Positions 10,441-19,951 of a stretch of DNA of 64,000 nucleotides are shown piece after piece. The notes beneath the pieces were generated by a model that searched no databases, was not told where the DNA came from, and saw nothing but the letters and a program-made list of their open reading frames with translations. How positions within the stretch are numbered: the stretch's first letter is position 1; each line of letters opens with the position of its first letter. The stretch covers positions 1 through 64,000 of the forward strand of contig JAEEPF010000002.1 of assembly GCA_016284635.1 (NCBI GenBank), in the 5' to 3' direction. The translations under genes were made by a program, and so were the position numbers. The stretch is from Prevotella sp. Lineage in GTDB: Bacteria; Bacteroidota; Bacteroidia; Bacteroidales; Bacteroidaceae.

Positions 10441-10525
10441 CCTACGGATTATACGGATTTTACGGATTTAAAACTTGCTGGAAATCAGTATAGATTTAAT
10501 CCGTAAAATCCGTAAAATCTGTAGG
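10441..10525. repeat. Imperfect palindrome between convergent genes
   Basis: cctacggattatacggattttacggattt ... atttaatccgtaaaatccgtaaaatctgtagg. Confidence 0.85.
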
Positions 10526-10534
10526 CTATTAATT

Positions 10535-11329
10535 CTATTTTTTCAGGAATGCCTCGGCCCTTGCGAGGTCTTCGGGAGTGTCGATGCCGACGGTCTCGAC
10601 GTCGGTGATGCCCACACGGATGCGGTAGCCGTTTTCGAGCCAGCGGAGCTGTTCGAGACTCTCGGCCTTCTCCAGGGCACTCTGCGGCAGACGTGTGACC
10701 TCGGCGAGCACTTCACGACGGTAGGCGTAGATGCCCAGATGCTTGAGGAAAGGGTAGTGGGTGAGCCACTCGTCGGCCTCTATACCTCTTATATATGGTA
10801 TGACGCTGCGGCTGAAGTAGAGGGCGAAGCCGCGACGGTCTGTGACGATCTTCGGCGAGTTGGGGTTGCGCACGGCGTCGATGGTCTCGAAGCGCTTGCC
10901 GAGGGTGCCGATCTGAGTGGCAGGGTCGTCGAAGAGGTGCATGAGCGTCTCGATCTGAGAAGGTTGGATGAAGGGTTCGTCGCCCTGAATGTTAATTACC
11001 ACCAGGTCATCTCCTTCCTCTTTCCTCTTTCCTCCTTCCTCGATCTTCTCCACAGCCTCCTCTATGCGGTCTGTTCCACTTTTGTGGTCGGCACGCGTCA
11101 TGACGGCACGTCCACCGAAGGCTTCAACGGTCTGGAAGATGCGCTCGTCGTCGGTGGCGACATAGGCCTCGGGCAGTACGCTGACGGCCTGTTCGTAGAC
11201 TCTCTGGATGACTGTCTTGCCGCCGAGCACGGCCAGCGGCTTGCCCGGGAAGCGCGTCGAGGCGTAGCGGGCGGGAATAACGGCTATGAACTTCATTTTA
11301 AAATTTGTATTTTCTCTTTCTGGTTGCAA
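10535..11329 (-). CDS. kdsB: 3-deoxy-manno-octulosonate cytidylyltransferase
   Basis: VIPARYASTRFPGKPL, NIQGDEPF, IRGIEADEWLTHYPFLKHLGIYAYRREVL. Confidence 0.93.
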   Translation of the reverse strand: MQPERENTNFKMKFIAVIPARYASTRFPGKPLAVLGGKTVIQRVYEQAVSVLPEAYVATDDERIFQTVEAFGGRAVMTRADHKSGTDRIEEAVEKIEEGGKRKEEGDDLVVINIQGDEPFIQPSQIETLMHLFDDPATQIGTLGKRFETIDAVRNPNSPKIVTDRRGFALYFSRSVIPYIRGIEADEWLTHYPFLKHLGIYAYRREVLAEVTRLPQSALEKAESLEQLRWLENGYRIRVGITDVETVGIDTPEDLARAEAFLKK

Positions 11330-11430
11330 AGGTAATCAAAAATCTGCATTTTATCGTTAAATTATATGGAAAAGTTTGGGCGGCTGCAAAATTATTACTA
11401 CATTTGCAAAGATTTTCAAATGACTACTCA

Positions 11431-12549
11431 ATGACAACCAAACGATATATCATCACAATCATGGCCCTCATGCTCCTGATGCCCGTTGGCGCCCAGAAGA
11501 TTACGCTCGGCACGACGACGACCAAGGACGGGGGAGACTACAACGGAGAGATACAGGCGGGTAAGCCCCACGGCAAGGGCCGCACAGTATATAAGAATGG
11601 TAACGTGTACGAAGGCGAGTACGAAAAGGGTAAGCGCCAGGGTTACGGCACATACGTCTTCAAGGACGGCGAGAAATACGAGGGCGAATGGTTCCAGGAC
11701 CAGCAGCACGGTCAGGGTATCTACTACTTCGCCAACAACAACCGCTACGAAGGCTTGTGGTTCCGCGACTACCAGCACGGACACGGCGTCATGTACTACT
11801 TTAACGGCGACAAATATGACGGCGCGTGGTTCAAGGACATGCGTTCGGGCAAGGGCCGTTATACGTTCGCCGGCGGTGCCTATTACGACGGTGACTGGCT
11901 GAACGACAAGAAGCAGGGGCAGGGCACGTTCGACTGGGGCGACGGCTCTTCGTATAAGGGAGAATGGAAGGACAATATGCGCTCGGGCAAGGGCACCTTC
12001 CGCTATGCCGACGGTGACACATACACCGGGCAATGGGCCCACGACGAGATGAACGGACGGGGCATCTACAAGTTCCAGAACGGCGACGTGTATGAGGGTG
12101 ACTACGTGAACGGCAACCGTACGGGATCGGGCATCTTCAGCTATGCCAACGGTGACCGTTACTCCGGCTCGTTCGTGAACGGCGACAAACAGGGCCAGGG
12201 CACGTTCGTATGGAAGAACGGCGATATGTACACCGGCCAGTGGCGCGCCGATAAGCAGGACGGCCGTGGCAAGCTGACGAAGAAGAGCGGCGACACGGTG
12301 GAGGGTGTGTTCCGCAACGGCAAGACCAACGGCGAGTGCGTCATGCGCTTTGCCGACGGCTCGAAGTTCAAGGGGCACATGAAGGACGGCAAGCGCAACG
12401 GGCCTGCCATCGAGGAGGACAAGGACGGTAACCGTTTCGAGGGTACCTACGTCGACGATGTGCGCGACGGCAAGTTCATCGAGAAGGACCGCAACGGCCG
12501 CATCATCCGCCAAGGCACTTATACTAGAGGCCACCGGTCAGTAAATTGA
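11431..12549 (+). CDS. MORN-repeat protein with signal peptide
   Basis: About 14 YEGEWxxDxxxGxG repeats after MTTKRYIITIMALMLLMPVGAQ; start moved downstream of the listed ORF start. Confidence 0.9.
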   Translation: MTTKRYIITIMALMLLMPVGAQKITLGTTTTKDGGDYNGEIQAGKPHGKGRTVYKNGNVYEGEYEKGKRQGYGTYVFKDGEKYEGEWFQDQQHGQGIYYFANNNRYEGLWFRDYQHGHGVMYYFNGDKYDGAWFKDMRSGKGRYTFAGGAYYDGDWLNDKKQGQGTFDWGDGSSYKGEWKDNMRSGKGTFRYADGDTYTGQWAHDEMNGRGIYKFQNGDVYEGDYVNGNRTGSGIFSYANGDRYSGSFVNGDKQGQGTFVWKNGDMYTGQWRADKQDGRGKLTKKSGDTVEGVFRNGKTNGECVMRFADGSKFKGHMKDGKRNGPAIEEDKDGNRFEGTYVDDVRDGKFIEKDRNGRIIRQGTYTRGHRSVN

Positions 12550-12600
12550 CATTGAACGTTGAACATTGAACGTTGAACATTGAATATTTAAAAAGAGCTT

Positions 12601-13050
12601 ATGATTATTGACACGATTGACAAGTTGAGTGACTACGTGGAACTGAATCCACTGTTTGCCGACGTAGTCGCATTTCTCAAAGCCAACGACCTCCAGACGA
12701 TGGCACCCGGCAAGTATCCCATCAAGGGCGAAGATGTCTTCCTGAACCTGCAGGTGGCCAAGCAGCGAACGAAGGACACCGCCTTCCTTGAGACGCACAT
12801 CAAGATGATCGACATCCAGATTCCTATCTCCTGCGCTGAGACCTACGGCTACTCACCGCTGGAAGACCTGCCCGCCTTCGAGTATGATGCCGAGATTGAC
12901 ATGACAAAGTATGGCGACACTAAGCCTCAGGACTATGTGACGCTCGAACCCGGCATGATGGTCATCTTCTTCCCTCAGGACGGACATGCTCCCTGCATCA
13001 TCGATGAACCCGAGATCAAAAAAGCCATCTTCAAGGTGAAGATGCAATGA
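12601..13050 (+). CDS. YhcH/YjgK/YiaL family protein
   Basis: 149 aa; LQVAKQRTKDTAFLETHIKMIDIQIPISCAETYGY...FFPQDGHAPC. Confidence 0.87.
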   Translation: MIIDTIDKLSDYVELNPLFADVVAFLKANDLQTMAPGKYPIKGEDVFLNLQVAKQRTKDTAFLETHIKMIDIQIPISCAETYGYSPLEDLPAFEYDAEIDMTKYGDTKPQDYVTLEPGMMVIFFPQDGHAPCIIDEPEIKKAIFKVKMQ

Positions 13051-13085
13051 ATCACGAATCTGTAATATCAATAAAAATACATCCT

Positions 13086-15218
13086 ATGGCAACGAAGAAA
13101 GAAACAACCGCAAAGAAGGCTGCTCCGAAGAAAGCTGCAGCCCCGAAGAGAACTGCCGCCAAGAAAACTACGGCAAAGTCTAAAGCTCAAAGTCTTGAAT
13201 CTCAGGCTCCACAGCATATCGGCCTGGTGCGTAACGACGGTTGGCTGGAACCCTTTGAGGACGCTATTCGCGGACGTCACGACCACGCTTTGTGGAAGAT
13301 CAACCAGCTGACGCAAAACGGCAAGAAGAAACTGTCGGACTTCGCCACGGGCCATCTCTACTTCGGACTCCACAAGCTGCCGAAGGGCTGGGTGTTCCGC
13401 GAGTGGGCGCCCAACGCCACCGACATCTACCTGATCGGTGACTTCAACGACTGGCAGGAGAACGAGAAATACCGCTGCAAGCGCATCGCTGGTACGGACA
13501 ACTGGGAGCTGAAACTCTCGGAGAAGGCCATGAAGCACGGACAGCTCTATAAGATGAAGGTGAAGTGGAACGGTGGTGAGGGCGAGCGCATCCCCGCCTG
13601 GTGCCAGCGCGTGGTGCAGGACGACCAGACGAAAATCTTCTCTGCCCAGGTGTGGAACCCCGAGAATCCCTACGTGTTCAAGAAGAAGACATTCAAGCCC
13701 AAGAAGAACCCGCTGTTGATCTACGAGTGCCACGTGGGTATGGGACAGGATGCAGAGAAAGTGGGCACCTATACCGAGTTCAAGGACAACGTGCTGCCTC
13801 GTATCATCAACGACGGTTATAATTGCATCCAGGTGATGGCCATCCAGGAGCATCCCTACTATGGCTCCTTCGGCTACCACGTGTCGTCGTTCTTCGCTCC
13901 CTCCAGCCGTTTCGGCACGCCCGAGGAACTGAAGGAACTCATCGACACCGCCCATCAGAAGGGCATCGCCGTCATTATGGACATCGTACACTCACACGCC
14001 GTGAAGAACGAGGTGGAAGGACTCGGCAACCTCTGTGGCGACCCGAATCAGTTCTTCTATCCCGGCGACCGTCACGAGCATCCCGCCTGGGACTCGCTCT
14101 GCTTCGACTACGGCAAGGACGACGTGCTCCACTTCCTCCTCTCCAACTGTAAGTATTGGCTCGAGGAATACCACTTCGACGGCTTCCGTTTCGACGGTGT
14201 CACCTCGATGCTCTACTACTCACACGGACTGGGAGAGGCCTTCGGCGGCTACGGCGACTACTTCAACGGTCACGAGGACGACAACGCCATCTGCTATCTC
14301 ACACTCGCCAACAAGCTCATCCACGAGGTGAACCCCAACGCCATCACCATCGCCGAGGAAGTATCCGGCATGCCCGGACTCGCTGCGAAGTTTGAGGACG
14401 GCGGCTACGGCTTCGACTACCGTATGGCCATGAACATCCCCGACTACTGGATCAAGACGATTAAAGAGGTACGCGATGAGGACATCAACGTGTGCTCCAT
14501 CTTCTGGGAGGTCAAGAACCGTCGTCCTGACGAGAAGACCATCTCATACTGCGAGTCTCACGACCAGGCACTCGTGGGCGACAAGACCATCATCTTCCGC
14601 CTTATCGACGCCGACATGTACTGGCACTTCGCCAAAAAGGACGTCAACGACATGGCTCAGCGCGGTATCGCCATGCACAAGATGATCCGCCTCGTCACCG
14701 CTGCGGCCATCAACGGCGGCTACCTGAACTTCATGGGTAACGAGTTCGGCCATCCCGAGTGGATCGACTTCCCGCGTGAGGGTAACGGCTGGTCATACAA
14801 GTACGCCCGCCGTCAGTGGAACCTCGTCGACAACAAGGACCTCTGCTACCACTGGCTCGGAGACTTCGACCGTGAGATGCTGAAGGTCATCAAGTCGCAG
14901 AAGAACTTCCAGGACACGCCCGTCACCGAGATCTGGCACGACGACGGCGACCAGGTGCTCTGCTTCATGCGCGGCGACCTCGTCTTCGTGTTCAACTTCT
15001 CGCCGACACGCTCGTACACCGACTACGGCTTCCTCGTGCCCACAGGCTCCTACGAAGTGGTGCTGAACACCGACTCGAAGGACTTCGGCGGCAACGGCTT
15101 TGCTGACGACACGATGACGCACCTGACGAACTACGACCCGTTGTATGTCAACGACCATAAGGAGTGGCTCAAACTCTACATCCCCGCCCGCTCCGCCGTC
15201 GTCCTCCGCAAGGTGTAA
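13086..15218 (+). CDS. glgB: 1,4-alpha-glucan branching enzyme with Lys/Ala-rich N-terminal tail
   Basis: GH13 motifs DIVHSH, DGFRFDGVTSM, NFMGNEFGHPEWIDFPREGN; ATG at 13086. Confidence 0.92.
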   Translation: MATKKETTAKKAAPKKAAAPKRTAAKKTTAKSKAQSLESQAPQHIGLVRNDGWLEPFEDAIRGRHDHALWKINQLTQNGKKKLSDFATGHLYFGLHKLPKGWVFREWAPNATDIYLIGDFNDWQENEKYRCKRIAGTDNWELKLSEKAMKHGQLYKMKVKWNGGEGERIPAWCQRVVQDDQTKIFSAQVWNPENPYVFKKKTFKPKKNPLLIYECHVGMGQDAEKVGTYTEFKDNVLPRIINDGYNCIQVMAIQEHPYYGSFGYHVSSFFAPSSRFGTPEELKELIDTAHQKGIAVIMDIVHSHAVKNEVEGLGNLCGDPNQFFYPGDRHEHPAWDSLCFDYGKDDVLHFLLSNCKYWLEEYHFDGFRFDGVTSMLYYSHGLGEAFGGYGDYFNGHEDDNAICYLTLANKLIHEVNPNAITIAEEVSGMPGLAAKFEDGGYGFDYRMAMNIPDYWIKTIKEVRDEDINVCSIFWEVKNRRPDEKTISYCESHDQALVGDKTIIFRLIDADMYWHFAKKDVNDMAQRGIAMHKMIRLVTAAAINGGYLNFMGNEFGHPEWIDFPREGNGWSYKYARRQWNLVDNKDLCYHWLGDFDREMLKVIKSQKNFQDTPVTEIWHDDGDQVLCFMRGDLVFVFNFSPTRSYTDYGFLVPTGSYEVVLNTDSKDFGGNGFADDTMTHLTNYDPLYVNDHKEWLKLYIPARSAVVLRKV

Positions 15219-15251
15219 TCATAAAGTTCAAAGCTCAAAGTTCAAAGTTCA

Positions 15252-16448
15252 ATGAACTATAATCATCCTTTGAAAAACGGTAGCACCGTCACCATCCGCG
15301 TGATGTGTGCTATTGTTTTTCTCTTGTTCTCCTTCTGCTGGCTCTTCTTCTTCCAGGCAGACCAGCTGGCGATGACGCAGCATGTGCTCAGCGGCGGACT
15401 GACGCATTACGATCCCATCTTGGGCACGCTCATCATCACCAGCGTGCTGATGCTGTTGCAGTTGGTTATCAACGGTTTCTTCAAACTGAAGAAGCGGTCG
15501 CATGCGCTCACGTATGTCCCCTCGATGATGCTGCTGGCCCTCGTATCGAAGGTCAGTCAGCAGATAGAGAGCGGCGACGGTGTGAGCTTGTGGATCTGGG
15601 TGCTGTCCGTGCTGGTGCTGTTGCTGTGGGGAGCCGTTGCCTGGGTGGCGAAGCTCGCGCAGGAGGTGGAGTCAGACCGCGACTACTCGCTCTTCTCGCG
15701 ACCGATGTGGATCAACGCCCTGCTGATGGCCGTGCAGATCATCTGCGTGGCATGGATTGGCAACACCAACGCTGTCTACCACTATCGCATGCAGACCGAG
15801 ACGCTGCTGGCCGACGGCAAATACCAGAAGGCGCTCGAGGTGGGCAAACGGTCGCTGGAGAGCGACGCCAACCTGCTGATGCTGCGCATGTATGCCCTGG
15901 CCAGGGAGAATGCTCTTGGCGAGAAACTGTTTGAATATCCCATCACGGCCAACGTGGAGCAGATGCTGCCCACCAGCGGACGCACGCGGATGTACTACTG
16001 CTCGGAAGACAGCCTCTACAAGTTCCTTGGCGGCCGTCCCGCAGAGCCGATGACGCCCATGCACTTCCTCGATCTGCTGGAGCGCAGGGACACTACATTG
16101 AATTCTCGCACCCTCGCGCCCTCACGCTCCCGCACCTCTGTATCTCCCGTGATCGACTACAAACTCTGCGGTTTGCTCATCGACCGTCAGATAGACCGCT
16201 TCGCCCGTGAGATCGGCAAGTACTATGAGCTCGACGGCCATTTGCCGAAGCACTACCGTGAGGCCCTCGTGCTCTACACCCATTCCCGTTCGAACCCCGT
16301 CGTGGTCTATCATCACGCTGTGACCGACGAAGACTGGCGCAACCTTATAGAACTGGAGCGCCGCTATCCCGATCCCACCGAGCGACAGGGTAGGGTAGAG
16401 GACCAGTACCACGGCACCTATTGGTACTATTACAAGTATCTGAAATAA
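15252..16448 (+). CDS. DUF6057-like membrane protein, unknown function
   Basis: 398 aa; multiple TM helices at N-terminus. Confidence 0.5.
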   Translation: MNYNHPLKNGSTVTIRVMCAIVFLLFSFCWLFFFQADQLAMTQHVLSGGLTHYDPILGTLIITSVLMLLQLVINGFFKLKKRSHALTYVPSMMLLALVSKVSQQIESGDGVSLWIWVLSVLVLLLWGAVAWVAKLAQEVESDRDYSLFSRPMWINALLMAVQIICVAWIGNTNAVYHYRMQTETLLADGKYQKALEVGKRSLESDANLLMLRMYALARENALGEKLFEYPITANVEQMLPTSGRTRMYYCSEDSLYKFLGGRPAEPMTPMHFLDLLERRDTTLNSRTLAPSRSRTSVSPVIDYKLCGLLIDRQIDRFAREIGKYYELDGHLPKHYREALVLYTHSRSNPVVVYHHAVTDEDWRNLIELERRYPDPTERQGRVEDQYHGTYWYYYKYLK

Positions 16449-16538
16449 ACGCATATCTACACATAAAGAGGTATGAACCGAAAGGTTCGTCCCTCTTTGT
16501 GTGCGTAGGTTTGTAGGTATAAAAATGATACCAGGCGG

Positions 16539-18206
16539 TTACGTGTAGAGGTAGCGCTTGATGGAGCGCTTGGGGGTTTTTTCGAATTCCTCGGTGCGGA
16601 TCTCGATCTCGGAGACTTTCTCGTAGGCGGGAATCATCTCGTTGAGTCCGTTGAGGTTCTGGTCCATGATGTTGCGGATGTCGGCATCGGTGAACTTCAT
16701 GTTCTTCGCCTCGTCGTAGTCGGGATAGACCAGGGCTACGAGCTTGTTGTCGCGCTGTACGACGACGCTCTCCACAACCATCGTCATCGAGTTGAGTTTG
16801 TCTTCGATCTCCTCGGGATAGATGTTCTGTCCGTTGGGGCCGAGGAGCATGTTCTTGATGCGGCCGTTGATGAAGATGTTGCCGGCATAGTCCATCGTGC
16901 CGAGGTCGCCGGTGTGGTACCAGCCTTCGTGGTCGAGGGTCTCGCGGGTGGCCTCGTCGTTCTTGTAGTAGCCGAGCATCGTGTTCAGTCCGCGGGCGAG
17001 GATCTCGCCAGGCACGTTCTGCGGATCGGGCGAGTCGATCTTCACCTCCATGTGGTAGGCAGCCTTGCCGCAGGATCCGGGGGCGAAGTAGTGCCAGTCT
17101 TCGTAGCCGATGATCGGTGCGCACTCCGTAGCGCCGTAGCCGACGGTGTAGGGGAAGTCGATGCGCTTGAGGAACTGCTCCACCTCCTGGTTGAGGGCTG
17201 CTCCGCCGATGATGACCTCGTACATCTGTCCGCCGAAGGCCTTGACCACCTCCTTGCAGATCATCTCGCGCACCTTCTTGGAGATGACGGGCATCTGCAG
17301 CAGCAGGCGCATGCGGTTGTTCTGCACCTTCGGGAACACCTTCTTGCGGATGATCTTCTCGATGATGAGCGGTACGGCGATGATAATGACGGGCTTGACC
17401 TCGGCCAGGGCCTGCGCGATGATGGCGGGCGAGGGCACACGGTTGAGGTAGTAGACGTGACAGCCGTGGAGGAACTCAAAGATGAACTCGAAGGCCATAC
17501 CGTACATGTGGGCCATGGGGAGCATGGAGATGACCTTGTCGCCGCACTTGATGATCTTGCCCAGCACGTGCTCGGCGAAGTCGTAGTTTGACCAGATGGC
17601 ACGGTAGGGGAGCATTACGCCCTTGGAGAAGCCCGTGGTGCCGCTGGTGTAGTTGATGAGTGCCAGCTCGTCGGGCGACTGCTCGTGGTAGTAGCTGACG
17701 TGCTCCTTGCGGAAGTATTTGGGGAACTTCTTGCCGTAGAGTTCGTTGAGGTGTTCGCGGGCGTAGGTGAGCTTGTCGGTGCGCGAGACCATCAGCGAGT
17801 AGTCAGGATTGTTGATGATGCCTTCGAGTCGCGGCATCTGCATGGGGTCGATGATCGTGGCCACGTGGTCGCCCACGAAGAGCAGGCGGGCCTCGGAGTG
17901 GTTGACGATATTATGGATCTGCTCCGCATTGAACTCGTGCAGGATGGGTACGGCGATGGCGCCGTAGGTGAGCGTGGCGAGGAAGGCCACGGCCCACTGG
18001 CTGGAGTTGCGCCCTGCGAGGGCGATCTTGTCGCCCTTCACGATGCCGCTGTTCTCGAAGAGAATATGGAGTTTCTCAATTTTACGTGCCACGTCGTGAT
18101 ACTGCAGCGTCTGGCCCTTATAGTCAGTCAGTGCGTCGCGGTCCCAGTTGTCGACGATGCTCTTCTGGATCAATGAGTTAAAACTAGGTATCTGTTCCAT
18201 AAGCAA
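16539..18206 (-). CDS. AMP-binding acyl-CoA synthetase/ligase, copy 1
   Basis: INYTSGTTGFSKGVMLPYR, YGATECAPIIGY, GWYHTGDLG. Confidence 0.93.
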   Translation of the reverse strand: MLMEQIPSFNSLIQKSIVDNWDRDALTDYKGQTLQYHDVARKIEKLHILFENSGIVKGDKIALAGRNSSQWAVAFLATLTYGAIAVPILHEFNAEQIHNIVNHSEARLLFVGDHVATIIDPMQMPRLEGIINNPDYSLMVSRTDKLTYAREHLNELYGKKFPKYFRKEHVSYYHEQSPDELALINYTSGTTGFSKGVMLPYRAIWSNYDFAEHVLGKIIKCGDKVISMLPMAHMYGMAFEFIFEFLHGCHVYYLNRVPSPAIIAQALAEVKPVIIIAVPLIIEKIIRKKVFPKVQNNRMRLLLQMPVISKKVREMICKEVVKAFGGQMYEVIIGGAALNQEVEQFLKRIDFPYTVGYGATECAPIIGYEDWHYFAPGSCGKAAYHMEVKIDSPDPQNVPGEILARGLNTMLGYYKNDEATRETLDHEGWYHTGDLGTMDYAGNIFINGRIKNMLLGPNGQNIYPEEIEDKLNSMTMVVESVVVQRDNKLVALVYPDYDEAKNMKFTDADIRNIMDQNLNGLNEMIPAYEKVSEIEIRTEEFEKTPKRSIKRYLYT

Positions 18207-19865
18207 TTAGATATTCTGATATAAGTAGCGTTTGATACTTTTTTTAGGTGTCTTGGCGAACTCTTCCTCATGCAGCTGGATGGCAGCGATACGGCTGTAG
18301 ACGGGCAGCTGGTTGTTGAGTTCCTGACGGTTCTGCTCCATGATCTCCTCCAGTTCTTCCTGGCTGAAGTTCACGATCTCGTCCTTGTCGGGGTGTACGA
18401 GTGCGACGAGCTTGTCGCCTCGCTGAATGACGACGCTCTCTGAGACCATCGCCATTGAGTTGAGCTTGTCTTCGATCTCTTCGGGATAGATGTTCTGTCC
18501 GTTGGAGCCGAGGAGCATGTTCTTGATGCGACCGCGGATGAAAATATGGCCTGTGGGAGCCATCGTGGCGAGGTCGCCGGTGTGGTACCAGCCTTCGTCG
18601 TCGACGACCTGACGGGTGGCCTCGTCGTTCATATAGTAGCCGAGCATGACGTTCGTGCCTCGGGTGACGATCTCACCTGGGATATTTTCCGGATCAGAGG
18701 AGAGAATCTTCACCTCCATACGGTCGACGGGCTTGCCACAGCAGCCAGCGACGAACTCCGTGTGGTCGCAGTAGGAGATGAGCGGTGCGCACTCTGTGGT
18801 GCCGTAGCCCACGGTGACAGGGAAGTTGATGGAGAGCAGGAACTCTTCGACCTCCTTCGACAGGGCGGCACCTCCGACAATGACCTCATAGGCCCGTCCG
18901 CCAAAGGCATTGTACACCTCCTGACAGATGCGCTCCTTCACCTTCTTCGACACCACGGGCATCTGCAGCAGCAGGCGCATGCGGTTGTTCTGGATCTTCG
19001 GGAACACCTTCTTGCGGATGATCTTCTCGATGATCAGGGGGACGGTGACAATGAGCGTCGGCTTCACCTCTGCGAAGGCCTGCGCGATGATGGCGGGCGA
19101 CGGCAGACGGGTGAGGAAGAACAGGTGGCAGCCGTGGCAGAAGCCGAAGAGGAACTCGACGGCCATACCGTACATATGAGCCATCGGCAGGATGCTCAAC
19201 AGGTTGTCGCCAGGACGCACCTTCTTGCCCAGACGGCTGATGATGAACTCAACATTGCTCCATATCGTGCGGTAGGGCAGCATCACGCCCTTGGAGAAGC
19301 CCGTCGTACCGCTGGTGTAGTTGATGAGTGCCAGCTCGTCGGCGGTGTCCTCGTGGTAGTGGACATCCTCCTTGCGGAAAGCCTTGGGATATTTGCTGCC
19401 GAACATCATATTCAAATGTTCGCGCGCGTAGGTGACGGACTCTGAACGGCTGATCATCAACGAGAAGTCGGGGATGTTGATGATGGCCTCAAGATTGGGC
19501 ATCGCCTCAGGGTCGATGGTCTTCACGGCATAGTCGCCGATGAAGAGGATGCGGGCTCCCGAGTGGTTGACGATGTTCTGGATCTGCTCACCGTTGAACT
19601 CATGCAGGATGGGCACAGCCACGGCACCATAGGTGAGGGTGCCGATGAAACTGACGGCCCAGTGGGCGGAGTTACGGCCGCAGATGGCGATCTTGTCGCC
19701 TTTCTTGATTCCGCTGTTCTCTAAAAGTATATGGAGTTTCTCTATCTTACGTGCGACATCGTGAAACTGGAGGGTGATACCCTGATAGTCGGTCAGCGCA
19801 TCCTGATCCCAGTTTTCGGTGATGGCTCTTTGGATGTGAGCATTGAAACTGCTAAATTGCTCCAT
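18207..19865 (-). CDS. AMP-binding acyl-CoA synthetase/ligase, copy 2
   Basis: INYTSGTTGFSKGVMLPYR, YGTTECAPLISY; closely similar to the abutting copy. Confidence 0.93.
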   Translation of the reverse strand: MEQFSSFNAHIQRAITENWDQDALTDYQGITLQFHDVARKIEKLHILLENSGIKKGDKIAICGRNSAHWAVSFIGTLTYGAVAVPILHEFNGEQIQNIVNHSGARILFIGDYAVKTIDPEAMPNLEAIINIPDFSLMISRSESVTYAREHLNMMFGSKYPKAFRKEDVHYHEDTADELALINYTSGTTGFSKGVMLPYRTIWSNVEFIISRLGKKVRPGDNLLSILPMAHMYGMAVEFLFGFCHGCHLFFLTRLPSPAIIAQAFAEVKPTLIVTVPLIIEKIIRKKVFPKIQNNRMRLLLQMPVVSKKVKERICQEVYNAFGGRAYEVIVGGAALSKEVEEFLLSINFPVTVGYGTTECAPLISYCDHTEFVAGCCGKPVDRMEVKILSSDPENIPGEIVTRGTNVMLGYYMNDEATRQVVDDEGWYHTGDLATMAPTGHIFIRGRIKNMLLGSNGQNIYPEEIEDKLNSMAMVSESVVIQRGDKLVALVHPDKDEIVNFSQEELEEIMEQNRQELNNQLPVYSRIAAIQLHEEEFAKTPKKSIKRYLYQNI

Positions 19866-19951
19866 GAAAATTGCACATTTGTTTTAATTTTGTGCAAAGG
19901 TAGTGCTATTATTGCACATTCGCAAATATTTTGTGCAATAATTAACATATT

